Assembly (NCBI GenBank): GCA_007844125.1
Contig: CM017565.1
Location: 11,404,450 to 11,468,449, forward strand
Direction: 5' to 3'
From: Sinonovacula constricta
Lineage: Eukaryota; Mollusca; Bivalvia; Cardiida; Solecurtidae
Length of the DNA: 64,000 nucleotides
The notes beneath the pieces are model-generated. The model saw only the letters and a program-made list of their open reading frames with translations. It did not search any database and was not told the origin of the DNA. Position 1 is the first letter of the stretch, and each line of letters begins with the position of its first letter. A program made the position numbers and the translations under genes. This document shows, piece by piece, positions 1 through 12,507 of the stretch.

Positions 1-474
1 GACGTGGAGGCCGGAAAACTGGTCAGTGTTCCAACAGACTGTGAGGACAAACAATGATGTCGAAGGTATGTAACCATCTAAAATAAAATAATTAAACACG
101 TAAACAATATATTTCTAAAATAAAAGCGACGAATTTATGTGTATAAGCACGATTTTATTTGCTGTTGTTTTTACCATTGACATTGTATTTTTTTAATCAA
201 AGGTTGGCATCATCGTATCAACAACCGAGTGGCACGAGTGGGGCCATCGATGTACATACTGATCCCGCTGCTTCATGAAAAAGCCCAGACGGTCGAGATG
301 ACCATTCAGCTGGTATCAGAGATGGCTTTAACAAGGTACCAGCGTATCAAGTTCAAGAAAACACACACGCAGCTATTCTCCATGTGGGAGAAATATGAGG
401 ATGGAGAGATCTCCACCAGCAGACTTCTCCGGGATGTCAGTTATATACAAGGATTCGCTCCCGTGGACGAATAG
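1..474 (+). CDS. MULE-transposase-derived protein, C-terminal exons (5' partial)
   Basis: Two exons join in frame. Exon A is 1-65 and ends AAG before a GTATGT donor. Exon B is 203-474, follows a pyrimidine-rich tract ending in AG at 202, and stops with TAG. The junction codon is split G/GT. The spliced product reads WSVFQQTVRTNNDVEGWH across exon A and the junction. An RTNNxxEGWH motif is, from recall, characteristic of the region after the DDE core in MULE-type transposase-domain proteins of invertebrates. Exon B adds a Lys/Glu-rich helical tail of about 85 residues. The catalytic core lies left of the window, so activity cannot be judged. The intact splice signals and open frame suggest a domesticated or recently active gene. 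A short upstream-frame reading of exon A ends at TGA (55-57) and is the less attractive alternative. Confidence 0.7.
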
Positions 475-640
475 CCCACCAGACAGAGATATTTATTTAA
501 AGTGTAATCATAATGTATGTACATTACCAGTGCATCTGTGTGTAGTTACACGAATTATATGAAATTCGTATTTCATGATCTTTTTTCTATTGCAATTTCT
601 ACACTGTATGTTTGTTTTTGTGTTTTTATTTCATTGAAAC

Positions 641-646
641 AATAAA
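641..646 (+). terminator. Polyadenylation signal AATAAA
   Basis: A canonical AATAAA lies 167 bases after the stop codon of the MULE-derived gene, in an AT-rich 3' UTR. It is the first such hexamer downstream on this strand and is the likely cleavage signal. Confidence 0.5.
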
Positions 647-879
647 TCATTTAATCATTAATATTTTACTTCTATTATCTGCAAACAAAAATACTAGGCC
701 TACACAGACAAGTCTAAGTCAAAACATGTGAAAAACAACAATTATCGCCATCCCGCGTACATTGTTCACACCTACCTCTCACTTCATGTATCATATATAT
801 AGACTATATATAGACTATATGCGGCGCGAGTTGACCAATTTTGGCGCGAGTTGGTTTGGCGCGAGTTGTCCTGTCACCT

Positions 880-1110
880 TTGAACCCATAACCCTCCGAT
901 GCCGAGTCCATAAACTTAACCTCTTGACCAAGAACACTTCAACTATGTTAAAAATGCTTTCTTGGTGTGTTTCAAACGTTTCTTTAATGATCATCCTAAT
1001 CGTTAATAAGATATTTATTTAAACTTGTCATAACGGGTCTAAGGTTTGAATTCGGAACCATCTGATCCCGAGTCTATAACCTTAACCTCTGGACCAAGAA
1101 CACTTCAAGT
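880..1110 (-). repeat. Two tandem tRNA-derived SINE remnants
   Basis: Two related segments (about 881-990 and 1044-1152) lie about 165 bp apart. Read on the minus strand, each shows an A-box-like TGGTC(C/A)AGAGGTTAAG and, 30-40 bases on, a B-box-like motif with TTCAAA. The first halves are about 80% alike by eye. This is the layout of a tRNA-headed SINE, duplicated in tandem and decayed. No target duplication or tail was found. Confidence 0.4.
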
Positions 1111-2455
1111 ATATTATAAATGGTTTCTTGGTGTGTTGAACGTTTCTCTTATGCAAGTGAATAAAATATCCGAATCTTAAATAAGATCCTTTTTAAAAAT
1201 TGAAACCAGAGACCAAAAACATAATCTCTTGATCAAAGCACTCATTTCTTCGGTCTTCTACTGTGATTTCTTGAGCTTCCGTTCGCCTACAATTTCAGCT
1301 GATTATAAAGAATGCGATCGAATGATTAAAATACCAAAATATGTAACAGTTATTTTACACATAGTTGCAATCACCCTCTTATGGTATAATATTATTTGTT
1401 TGAAAAATGTCTTTTACCTTAAAACAATGACTATGCTACCAAATGACTTGCGTAACAGCCAATTATATAAACTTAAAATCATGGTTGTAAAATTATTGTG
1501 TTGTATTCATAATTACTCATTTACATGGTTCTTAACCGATCATGTGTGTATTTATTCAGAGAGATTTATTTATATCTGATCCATAGAAACTATCATGTAA
1601 TCCTTTCACAAAAATACATGTATGCACACGTCGATGGCTACACTAGTATAGCAAACCCAACAAAGAAAAGAAATACATTATGCATTAAATTTGTAAATTA
1701 TTCCTTTAAACATATTTTATCATTTATTTATTTTGAAAGAAACCAGTCGTGATTTTATCGAGTCCGATTCACCGGGGAAAACAACAACAACACATTCACA
1801 ACATAATATGCAAGAAACGAGGAGAGCTATCGAAACGTTGCAAAATCGTACAATTTTTAGGCGGGAAAGTCTGCTGCATTGAAGATATTACAAACGTTTT
1901 TCGCCCAACTGTGTGTCATTCGTGCCAGAAGGGTAAATTATGACGTTTTGCGTATGAATAAAGTTATCGTGCAAATATCTAACGAATGCCAGCCGCTTTG
2001 TAAAGTGGATGTTTAGAAATGCATTTCGAGATTTATATTTTGCGACAAGGCCATTTCAGTGGTTTAAAAACCACTAAAATCATACTTATTATGGCACTTA
2101 TCATCATAATAAATAAACATATTACAATGTTAAGTCAGTGACATCATTTCAAAAATAGCATAAACCCATGCTGTATGTAACTTTTCCGTTCTAAGCAATT
2201 TTATATATGGCACATTTAATGTTACATATAACCTCAATTCAATGGACATAAACAGTAAAACTATAAATTATTTTAACACTTTGTCTCGTACTCGGAATAA
2301 CTACAATTAGATTAAAGACAGTTTTTCCATCTAATTATTTCCCAAAAAGGCAATAAACAGACACTGCAGGAGATTTGTTGTTTGTTTGTTGTTGTTTTTG
2401 CGGAAAAGGGTGTCTGTAAGGACTATATTTTATTGGGTCAGTTGCAATGAAAACT

Positions 2456-2484
2456 AAACACACACGCGCATGAACGAACGCACG

Positions 2485-2521
<37 letters not shown>
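2456..2521. repeat. (CA)n microsatellite
   Basis: An imperfect start (CACACGCGC, then CGCACGCA) passes into an uninterrupted CA run of about 17 units. The open frame on the minus strand here is a Cys-Val dipeptide artefact. Confidence 0.9.
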
Positions 2522-2525
<4 letters not shown>

Positions 2526-4342
2526 ATGCCATGTACTAGGAACTTTGAATGTAACCATAGTTCAATTTGCTTTTACCACCACCATTAACTACATACTTCA
2601 TATTTGTTAAATATGCTGCAAGAAAACGATGCTATACTTCAACCTGGTGTTTTTTTTTAAAAAACATATAAAGTTAATCGATAAGAATATACCAGTAACA
2701 TTTGTCATTAGTGATGAATGATATTAACACATGTAGTTCAGATTAGGTGGTTACTATGAGTTTTTAAATTAGTAATATGTATTTGTATGTTTAACCAAGC
2801 TTAACTGAGCCACTATATGTACGCCTTCCAACAAAATCAGTACGCTGGAAAGGTTGATTTGCGAGTTAAAATGTGTATTAAGTCTACAAAGGTGCTGATT
2901 TATAAAAAAATCTTGCTTGATTCAAGGCCTTTTAGCTACTGCGAAAAAAAGTAGTTTTTGTGATAAAACAATTGTAACAAGCAGTTGATTAATTAATCCA
3001 CTTGTGGGTCGATTGGGATATCCACATCTACCTGGCCTGTTTAGAGACTGTACACATATACACCCATTCACTCACTAAGTATCAGCTAAAGCTGTAAATA
3101 GATGTTACTCTAAGGGAGAAAACCCATGACATTCACGTGCAAATTGTGCTTTTATGATGTAGGTAAAGGCAACAGGTGATGTTACTTATGGCACTAATAG
3201 GCTTATCTAAAAATACAGATACGTAAATTGCCTCTCTGAAGACTGGCTAGAACAACTTGAAGTTCTTATCGTGAGTAACATTTTCAGTCATATATAACAT
3301 TATCAAATTTAGTAAATTTAAGCTACGTAACTTCAAATAAAATGAATATTATGTATAACCAAGTGTAGTATAAATTATTTTATTTTAAATCAATTATAAA
3401 CAATAACAACAAATAAATATATATCTAACATGTATCCTATAAGCTTTTCTTAAACTATCTGCTATATCGAGACAAGTAATAATATCAACTTCTTGTAAAT
3501 ATCGTCTTTATTATGATAAAACGCCTTAATTATAAACCTAAGTGATTTTAACGTTTCAAGGTACATTTAGTATATTGCATATTTTTGTCAATTTTAAAAC
3601 AAACGCTTGTCTTGTTTAAAGCAATTTCTGTAAAAATATTCACCTCTAAACTATGACCTGGTTTATTAACATTAAACCATATTACATTATGCGACAGACA
3701 GCGTCAGGTAACTTTCATTTTCCATTCTAACGTACGAAGAGGGCATAAGTAAGGGGCATTAATGTGTTTCTACATCTTGTGTGTTGTCTCCTACTGTTCC
3801 TGTTTTCTTCATGGTACTGACTCTAAAAAAAAATTGGAACCCACTCAGTTGATTTTCAATATTTTATTACAAATCAACAGTTATTCAAATACAGATAAAC
3901 AAAATTATCTGGGTAAGAAATTAAGAATGTCGGCATTTATGCAGTTATTCGGCTAAATAGCATGTTCATAGATTATTTTGATAAAATTACTTCTTACCCG
4001 TTAACTTATAAACGAATGTAAAGACACAGGTTCAGATACTAGGAGACAATCACACCATCTGATGTAGCCATACCAGACCTTGTGTTTGTATACTCGAAAA
4101 AATTATGAAAGTAACTGCATGGTGACAAAGGATTAAGTTGAAGAAAATCCCACATTATCTAGAACTCTTTCAGCCGCTATGACTAATAAACAATGACAAC
4201 ATAGGGGCACATTTAATTGTCAACTTCACAGGTGAAACAGGAGGTAAATGACATAACAATTTTACTTTCAAAAATAACCTTCTGGTCTCCATAACATCAC
4301 ATTTAACAATGTATATTGTTTAAGGAACACGACTAATGTATT

Positions 4343-5611
4343 CTATGCTTTCTGTTGCTTTTTGAGGCAAATGAATGTGGCCTTTAGCTCGCGGCGAAAC
4401 TTAAGGTCCATGGCAGCGTAGATAAAAGGGTTGACGATATTGTTGATGAAGAATGAGTTGAAGATGACATTATATGTGTTGTCGGTGGGCAGCGTGTCCT
4501 GTTGGGTGGTGAGCATTCCCCACAGCATCAGTGTCAAATGGGGCGTGTAGCTGAGGAGAAATGCTATCGTCACAATTGTCAACATTTTGGTGATCCGCAA
4601 GGATTTTCGTCCGGATTTGCTGGAAAAGTTCCTTATCATCATTTTTGCACTCTTCCAAGTGGACGAAGGCTTCGACGACACACCTGCTTTGTTTAATTCA
4701 GAAACTACAGTAGATGATTTGGACATGGCACTACGCTTGCTGTTGACACTGATGTTATCGGTGCTTTTGCTTATGTGGTAATCAGGAAGATACTGGACCG
4801 ACATGCGACCACCGGTTTCTGTGTTGTTCTCGCTGTCGTAATCACTGTAGTTTATGCTGTTACCTGATGCAGACGCTTTCATGGTTGTCCCATTTTGTTC
4901 TGTGGAATCATTGCGTCTCATGACATTTTCATTGCCAACAGTTGCTACCTTTCTGGCGATAAAAATATAACAAACGGACATGAATGCAGTTGTAAAGATA
5001 GCCAAGAGCACGAGATAGACGTTAAATGCAGTAGGCCATAATGTATCTTTATATGTATCTGAAATAAAACATCTAGTTCCAGTCGTGTTTCTATAACCGG
5101 TTTCGATCGTCTGGTTACCAAACAACACAATAGCAGGAGATGCGGAAAAAACGGAAAAAATTCCGACAACGGCGCATATGGCTTTCTTGGCTTGGGCAAC
5201 CTTCATTTGCGCCTTGAGTGGTCTACAAATCTTTCTAAATCTCTCGTAGGCGATAAGCAGGAGGGTCATGCTGGAGGCGATGCTGGTGTAGTATAGGATA
5301 AACCTGAGGATCTTGCAGGACACAGCGTCAGTGTACGTGAATGCGAAGAAAAGTTCAGCGATGCAGAACGGGGTTCCAACGGCACACGAAAAACAATCTT
5401 GGAAAGCCAAGACTAGGATAAATGTCCGGTATGTAGAACGAGGGAACCGAAAGTAAAATACTTTAAGGACAAGCAAATTGCCAAATACGCCGACGATGGT
5501 GATAACTGACAGATAAGTTATTGAGAATGTCATCTCTTTGGCCTTTTCTCGGCTCAACTCAGCAAGTGTCCAATTGCTCGACTGATCAACGTCATTCAAT
5601 GGAGAATACAT
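4343..5611 (-). CDS. Class A (rhodopsin-like) G protein-coupled receptor, orphan
   Basis: This 422-aa intronless receptor has seven hydrophobic segments. TM1 carries GN (residues 44-45) and TM2 carries LAFQD (D72). TM3 ends in ERF (123-125) in place of the usual DRY. C99 and C181 are the expected extracellular disulfide pair. TM6 has FLLSYTP without the common CWxP tryptophan, and TM7 has NPFIY (394-398), an intact NPxxY. Possible N-glycosylation sites are N13, N166 and N175. The third intracellular loop is long (about 221-334), rich in Ser, Lys and Asn, and fits a peptide-type receptor. It sits in the plasma membrane by family. The ligand is unknown; lineage-expanded orphan receptors of this type are common in molluscs. 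The start has an A at -3, and no motif upstream argues for a longer protein. Confidence 0.9.
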   Translation of the reverse strand: MYSPLNDVDQSSNWTLAELSREKAKEMTFSITYLSVITIVGVFGNLLVLKVFYFRFPRSTYRTFILVLAFQDCFSCAVGTPFCIAELFFAFTYTDAVSCKILRFILYYTSIASSMTLLLIAYERFRKICRPLKAQMKVAQAKKAICAVVGIFSVFSASPAIVLFGNQTIETGYRNTTGTRCFISDTYKDTLWPTAFNVYLVLLAIFTTAFMSVCYIFIARKVATVGNENVMRRNDSTEQNGTTMKASASGNSINYSDYDSENNTETGGRMSVQYLPDYHISKSTDNISVNSKRSAMSKSSTVVSELNKAGVSSKPSSTWKSAKMMIRNFSSKSGRKSLRITKMLTIVTIAFLLSYTPHLTLMLWGMLTTQQDTLPTDNTYNVIFNSFFINNIVNPFIYAAMDLKFRRELKATFICLKKQQKA

Positions 5612-8600
5612 TTTTTATTCTGTTGTATCCGGAGTTTTAATATTTCACCAGCTGTAAGCACACTGTTTTAAAGCTATATGGGCCTTCCTATGCTGAGTCA
5701 TTCATTCAAAGTTTGCACACACATAGATATCTGAAATATAAAATGTGTACTTGTTGTAAAGTTCGGAATCGACTTCTCGATACATAAGCTTTAAAAGGGC
5801 TGTCGAAATATATCAACGAAAATAATAGACATACACAATGTTGCTCTAGTCACGATTTCACTTTTATGTCCATGACACCTTTTAAATATCAGCTGATCAC
5901 AACGTCCTATGCTTAGAGGTTTTTGATACGAACACTAGACAGTCAACATAATCGTCATTCCTTACTGTCGTATCAGGTAAAAAGTTTGAATTCTTCTGCA
6001 CTGTACATGAACGGCTTTAAGACTGCTGATCACTTGAAAGGTCTCGGGAAGTTATTTCCGTATGCTCATCGGTTCAGTCAATATCGTGCCCACACCATCG
6101 AACCTCTCGGAAATGGTCAACTTAACACTTATAATTTGATACATCCGTGTATCACTGCCGGATCAAATGTATGTACTCTCTACATTGACTGGTATAAGTT
6201 GTTACAAACAACGGAAAATAGTGCGCAAGTACATAGAATCTTGATAATCCAAGTTATGTAACATGCTGCTGTATTGCCCTACGAACGTCCAGTGACCGGC
6301 CCTAGTAATTGCTTTAATAAAACAAAAACAGCAACAACATAAACAACTGAGCTCACTTCGATATTGACGACCTGTTTTCCGCGTACTAAATAAAATGACC
6401 AGTTTGTATCCACAATACATCTCCTTTGCTGTCTATGCGGTAGTAATGATTGATCATGGACCTCATTTACATAGTAATTGTCATTTCGTCACATGACATA
6501 CCTCATAAAGACGGACGACTATAAACATTCATTACCTCTTTCAGTGTGTCATTTCTGACATCTTCTATAATAATTTATTATGATATTTAGTTTTTAAAGT
6601 TCTATATGAGATAACTATTAATGCTACCATCACACTCTCTGGATATCACGTCTAACATTGTCGTATATTGACATCAACTGAACCTTTAAACTACAACAAC
6701 AATTTTATTAAGAACTGCACTTCCACATGTGTTTTTCACAACATATTCAACATTATTATATTTAATGAACTGTGACATATATAACTGTAGCTACAAAGTA
6801 TCTTAAATAAATCAATGAAATGTTCTATTCCTCGTGTTAAAGTTGGTATCCTACAAGGGATGGATCCAGGGGTGGGTGGGGGTAAATCTCACTAAAGTCA
6901 GATCTTGTAAGATAACGGGGCGGTTTTCAGGATATGATTTTAATCAGATTGGGTTTGGTGGGATCCCGATGCATAACTCTCCACCTGTCACTTCTATCCG
7001 AGCCACGCTGCAGAAACATCTATTTTTTAAACTAAGAAAACCAGGCGACCACTTACTTTTAGTATGACATTATATTGTCATCCGGGTAATGCGCTCTGAC
7101 GTCGATATCTATTTTTAGTAGTGACTATTATTGCGCGTTTTATAGAGTTGCAAAGAATGCATATTAAGAGTATTTTTCTTGATTGTTACTGTCTAACATT
7201 ATGGTTAGTGTTCAACATCGTATTGATTTTGACTAAAGTATCACTTCCTGCAGATATTATGCCAAAATCTTCTAAAGCTGGGGTAAGATATTGTTACATG
7301 TATTCGAAATAGGCAAACTGTCGGATACCTCCTTTAACAGATTTAAATGGCAACACACAACACAATGCGTCATAGTATGCAGCAGGCCTATGCGCTCAAG
7401 GTATGGGGGTGTAAGCCGGACATACTTCCAGGGAGCTTGTGATCAGACTTCCCAAGTGGTCTCACTTGATTTCTCGAGTCGCAAGTGTTTCACTTTCAGA
7501 GAGCAAGAGGCAACCGACAGGCTCGAGAGAAGACACATTCGTGCTTAATCCGACAGTCTAGGGAGCGTGCCTACGGAGTGTATGAGCGAGCTTGGTCTCA
7601 GATGAAGTCCGGCACGAGTAAGGCAGGAGCCATTGAGTGTTGCCTTGTTAGTGTAATTACTTGGATGCAATTTTTAACGGCACTTTCTGCGAGTTTGCTG
7701 GTACAGCTTCTTGTGAGAGAAGCGGGCATATATGTGTGAGTAAGCTTTAACCAGCAGTTAAGGACACGTTTGAGCCAGGAAGCAATAGAAGCATATCGTT
7801 ATTTGGGCTTTGATTGGCTGGATGGTTGTGTGTTAAACCTTCGCTGAAGATAGTTTTCTGTTTTGATCACTCGATCTGATCAGTATTGTAAGCAATCATT
7901 GATTGTACATGCATCTACTAACAATTATTATAAAGTGAGTTGGTGTAAATGTCTGAGATGTTAGTACATTGGTTAAATTACAATGGTTTATTGAGCACAT
8001 ACTCGCTTGCTCGTTTGTTTGTTTTCATTAATGTTGGTCTCGCACATTTATTGTTTACCTGAAAGGCCCATTTGAGACACCCCCCTCTCTCCTTCTCAAG
8101 GTACGTTAAAATTGAAGGAAATAAAAGATGTCGATTCTTCGTTTTTAAATATAGCTTTTGTGAGAATGGAAGAAATAGCGATAAATGACAGCTAATATAA
8201 TAAGTCACAGAGGCCCCTTTGTGTGAAACAGTATACGTTGAGAAAGGCAATGGTGCTTTGTCATATAGTGTGACAGCGCGTGGGGTCAAATAACATATTT
8301 GTGATCACTGTAACGTAAAATATAAGACCAGGTACGAGTGTAAGTCGAAGACTAGTTAAAAATACTTCTGATATGTTTAGTGGGATTTAAGATAAAAACA
8401 TTAGCAAAACAAAAGGTTAAAAGTTTGTACTTTGTTATCGATAAGGACTACATCATATAATATCATTCAAAATATAAAATAGGCTTAGAAATCTTGTCTT
8501 GAGTCGTGTACATAAACGACAGTCTATTTAATCAACGATAAAGCGTACAATTAAAACAAATTCTGTCAGACGCGCCCCGTCCCCTCCCCCAACTTGCTGT

Positions 8601-9002
8601 AAAGAGCGTTAATACAGGCTTTATATATTAATATGTTAGTATTTAAACAAAGTATGCACGAAGCAGTTATTTAGAATTAGATCTGATTTAAAACATCTAG
8701 GACTACTACTTTATTCATTCCATTTCCTAGCCTTCTATTACAACAGTATACAATGTAGATTTATATATCGTCCAACCCGACACATGGCTTGATGTAGGTT
8801 TTCATCTTGTTCCTATAGCCCACTTTGGCAAATCGCAACAATTGAACAGTACCAAAACACACATGAAAATAACACGGAAAAGGGGGTTTGTTTTATATTT
8901 TGAATGATAATATGGCAAAACATTTAAAAATAAACACATTTTTATGTATACCGTTTTAGTTTTGTCATAATTTTACCATCGCATATGGCCTTCTATGCAC
9001 AG

Positions 9003-9064
9003 GGCACCAGCACCGCTCCCAGATCTAGCTCCATATAGACATCAATGGTCAGGACAATGTTGTG
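9003..9064 (+). other. Possible isolated exon
   Basis: Sixty-two bases lie between an AG acceptor preceded by a weak pyrimidine tract and a strong GTAAGT donor. Two of three frames contain stops; the third reads a Pro-rich start and a Cys-Cys near the end. No neighbouring exon in a compatible phase was found, so it may be a relic or chance. Confidence 0.2.
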
Positions 9065-10379
9065 GTAAGTATCCCTTTAGCAAGAACAAATAAAACCACG
9101 GAGCCAAACATAGACAACATTTAGTTTGGACAATAAAGTTACAGTTAAAGTTAAAGTTTAATACATCAAAAAAATTTAAATACAATAACAGACACGCATT
9201 TGGTCCTTATAATTCAACAATAAAAATCAGTAAAATCAAACTTTATTGATTACATTTATATCATTTAACAATAATTCATTCAGTAAAATCACCCATGTAC
9301 CTAATCACAGCGCACATGTAGATGTTCTAAGTGTTCATAGCATACGCACATACGCAGTAAAAGACTATGTAAACAGTGGCAGTCATTCGGAGTTCTGTTT
9401 GTAGGTGACCTGTTATTAATCTATTATGAAAATATCATTGGCCTGTATTGAAAATATAATGAACACCCAGGACAGGGTTGGTGGGGTCCCTATCAATGCA
9501 GACGGTATGTCGATTGGCCAGGGTATAGTTTACAGTTTAATGCTTCGTAAGTTGTCTTTAATTACTGGCGGTGTACACGGAGTAGAACACAGTGTTAGAG
9601 TGGGCCCAATAATGGAACACTGTAGTATTGTGTCGTATACGGTCTAAATATTGCAGAGAAAGTGCTAGGTTCAGATTGATGCATTAATTGTGGATATAGC
9701 TTGCATTATGGTAAGTTTCGTTTAGAATATGGATGTTATTTTAGAAAGAGTTTAAATAAACTAGTAAAAACAACGAATAGATCAAGGTAACAGCATTTTA
9801 CACTTAGTAGAGTGCAAGAAAACTATAGCCTTTGTCTAAACAACAATTCTATTCAAATTGGAATAGACGTTATGCTACGGGCAGGACATGCATATGTATT
9901 AAAATTACGACCCACGTAAAGTTGCTTCCATGCTCATAAAACAGCTTTTTAAACATTTATTTTTAGTATATAATTAGCAGCAATATATGGCCTTACAACG
10001 ACCATTTTGTAAGTAGACCTCCATAACGCCTAAGAATTTCAACTATAAATACACATCTCTTTTTATAATTGTCCTACACTCAAAATGCAATGCAATAAAG
10101 AACTTAATTTCTATTAAGTAACGCACGTTATTTACTTAAAAGGTGTCCACTAGGTTGAAGTTTGGTTACACCTTTTTAAAAGTGATATCACAAAGTTTGC
10201 CTATATAAATTACATGTAACAATATCTAACCAAAGTTTGGATGAATTTAGACATACTTTCTATATAAACCCATATTTTTGTCTAAGGAAAGACGTTAAAT
10301 AGCACTACCTATATCGCCAGACAGTACAAATCTAAAAAACAAAACAACACTCAGTTGTTCATTATTTTCAAAGCTATAA

Positions 10380-10690
10380 ATAAGCACGATATTGATATCG
10401 AAGTCACAGCGGATTACCTGAAAGACGATATAACGTGATCTAAAAAGTAAGTTGCACGTGGTTTTCTAAGTTTAAAATAGCTGTCTCTGCAGCGTGGCTC
10501 AGATAGGAAATACCTGTTTGCAAAGACACGTGGGGATTTAGGCGTCACTGTTCACACAGATCTAGAGCATCAATGAACAGCACATTGGAGGACTTTTTCA
10601 GGTGACATTGATTTTTGTTATTTGAGACAAATGTTTTGGTCCAATATGTCGGAGACAACCTTTGATAGAACTACAAACTTATATTACAAG
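10380..10690 (+). repeat. Diverged direct repeat, copy A
   Basis: This segment aligns, with many changes, to 14150-14208 plus 14774-15035. The best-matching blocks are around the AGCGTGGC motif (10491 vs 14843) and the TTTTTCAGGTGACATTG block (10594 vs 14953). Copy A lacks the 554-bp transposon that interrupts copy B. It was not recognised as a known family. Confidence 0.55.
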
Positions 10691-11451
10691 AAAATATTTT
10701 TCACTGGAAAAAAATGTTCCTATTACTTTATAACAGAATACTTGATGAATAATATATTAAAAGTTGGCTTCATTTCTAAAACGTTTCTTATAAAATGCGC
10801 CATTGGTATCCCCTAACGATTGTGAATCCTAAGCATGCATATGTATTTATTGATTATGTCTTCAAGAGAACTAACAAAGGAGTCAATAACAACACAATAA
10901 TGCGTGCTATTGATGACAAGTGTTTACTCTACTCATCTTTAAAAGCTCGTTTAGACAGTCTATACTACAGTCTTACCCTGGCTGGGTGGATATGAAGTGC
11001 CAATGTCTTTTAATCGGCCGTATAAACCCAGTTCTGTCCTAAATGTTTAAAAGCAGATTATACGCAAAAAGCCTGAGAATATAAACGTGTGTCTCACCAT
11101 GATCACATGCTTGAATATAGTATGACATATTGCAAATAAACATATACATCTGCAATTTAAATACTGGTTGAAAGGTAACTCCCTATATAGCAGAGTTCAC
11201 AAATTAAACATTAAAGGCAGTGTTATAGTTCAGATACATGGGCAAGATGTTATACATATATGTTTAAACAACTGACAATTAAACAATTGACACGAGTATT
11301 TTTTTCAGGTTTACACGAGATATTCCGTTTAACCTCTTTCAATAACGCGTGCAAATTTAATCAAAAACATTGCCATTCACACACCATCAAATACTTTTAT
11401 AATACATATACATTATTGATACTCATGTTTGGAACTATTAAATTATGATAT

Positions 11452-12507
11452 AACCAGCGATCGGTCGGCGGTCGATTGGTAGCGCTGATGGAACAGCTGA
11501 CCAGCGATCGGTTGGCAGCTCTGATGGAACAGCTGACCAGCGATCAATTTGCAGCTCTGATGGAACTGGTGTCCGGCGATTGGTTGGCATCTCTGATAGA
11601 ACAGCTGACCAGCGATCGGTTGGCAGCTCTGATGGAACAGCTGACCAGCGATCAATTTGCAGCTCTGATGGAACAGCTGACCAGCGATTGGTTGGCATCT
11701 CTGATGGAACAGCTGACCAGCGATCAATTTGCAGCTCTGATGGAACAGCTGACCAGCGATTGGTTGGCATCTCTGATGGAACAGCTGTCCAGCGATCAAT
11801 TTGCAGCTCTGATGGAACAGCTGACCGGCAATTGGTTGGCAGCTCTGATGGAACAGCTGACCGGCGATTGGTTGGCAGCTCTGATGGAACAGCTGACCAG
11901 CGATCAATTTGCAGCTCTGATGGAACAGATGTCCGGCGATTGGTTGGCATCTCTGATAGAACAGCTGACCAGCGATTGGTTGGCATCTCTGATGGAACAG
12001 CTGACCAGCGATCAATTTGCAGCTCTGATGGAACAGCTGACCAACGATCAATGTGCAGCTCTGATGGAACAGCTGACCGGCAATTGGTTGGCAGCTCTGA
12101 TGGAACAGCTGACCGGCGATTGGTTGGCATCTCTGATGGAACAGCTGACCGGCGATTGGTTGGCAGCTCTGATGGAACAGCTGACCTGCGATCGGTTGGC
12201 AGCTCTGATGAAACAGCTGACCGGCGATCGGTTGACAGCTCTGATGGAACAGCTGACCGGCGATTGGTCGGCAGCTCTGATGGAACAGCTGACCGGCGAT
12301 TGGTTGGCAGCTCTGATGGAACAGCTGACCGGCGATTGGTTGGCAGCTCTGATGGAACAGCTGACCGGCGATTGGTTGACAGCTCTGATGGAACAGCTGA
12401 ACGGCGATCAATTTGCAGCTCTGATGGAACAGCTGACCGGCGATCGGTTGGCAGCTCTAATGGAACAGATGACCGGCGATCGGTTGGCAGCTCTGATGGA
12501 ACAGATA
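11452..12507. repeat. 36-bp minisatellite (~29 copies)
   Basis: The unit is 36 bp and contains GATGGAACAGCTGACC, then a variable GATC/GATT block, then GCAGCTCTG. Because 36 is a multiple of three and the unit lacks stops in several frames, the array is open in at least two frames on each strand (up to 389 codons, 12-residue periods). Two variant types alternate locally: one with CAATTTGCAGC, one with TTGGTTGGCATC. The conflicting open frames, absence of splice or start context, and lack of a non-repeat domain argue against a protein gene. Confidence 0.9.

Larger units (their letters stand above)
475..4342. other. Gene-free AT-rich stretch with a CA microsatellite
   Basis: Between the MULE-derived gene and the GPCR I see no supported coding exon. 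Open frames here are short, AT-rich and without motif. The stretch holds the 3' UTR of the first gene, the SINE remnants, and a (CA)n microsatellite at about 2456-2521. Confidence 0.6.
5612..11451. other. Long stretch without a convincing gene
   Basis: No open frame here has a recognisable motif. A GC-richer patch at about 7380-7740 holds two overlapping frames of about 85 codons and could be a non-coding first exon or a decayed repeat. At 9003-9064 a possible orphan exon lies between a TTCTATGCACAG acceptor and a perfect GTAAGT donor. It is open in only one frame and has no partner exons that I can find. The region 10380-10690 is the diverged partner of the sequence around 14.15-15.04 kb. 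Confidence 0.5.

Noticed and set aside
2335..2517. Cys-Val-rich minus-strand frame
   Set aside because: It is a translation of the (CA)n microsatellite.
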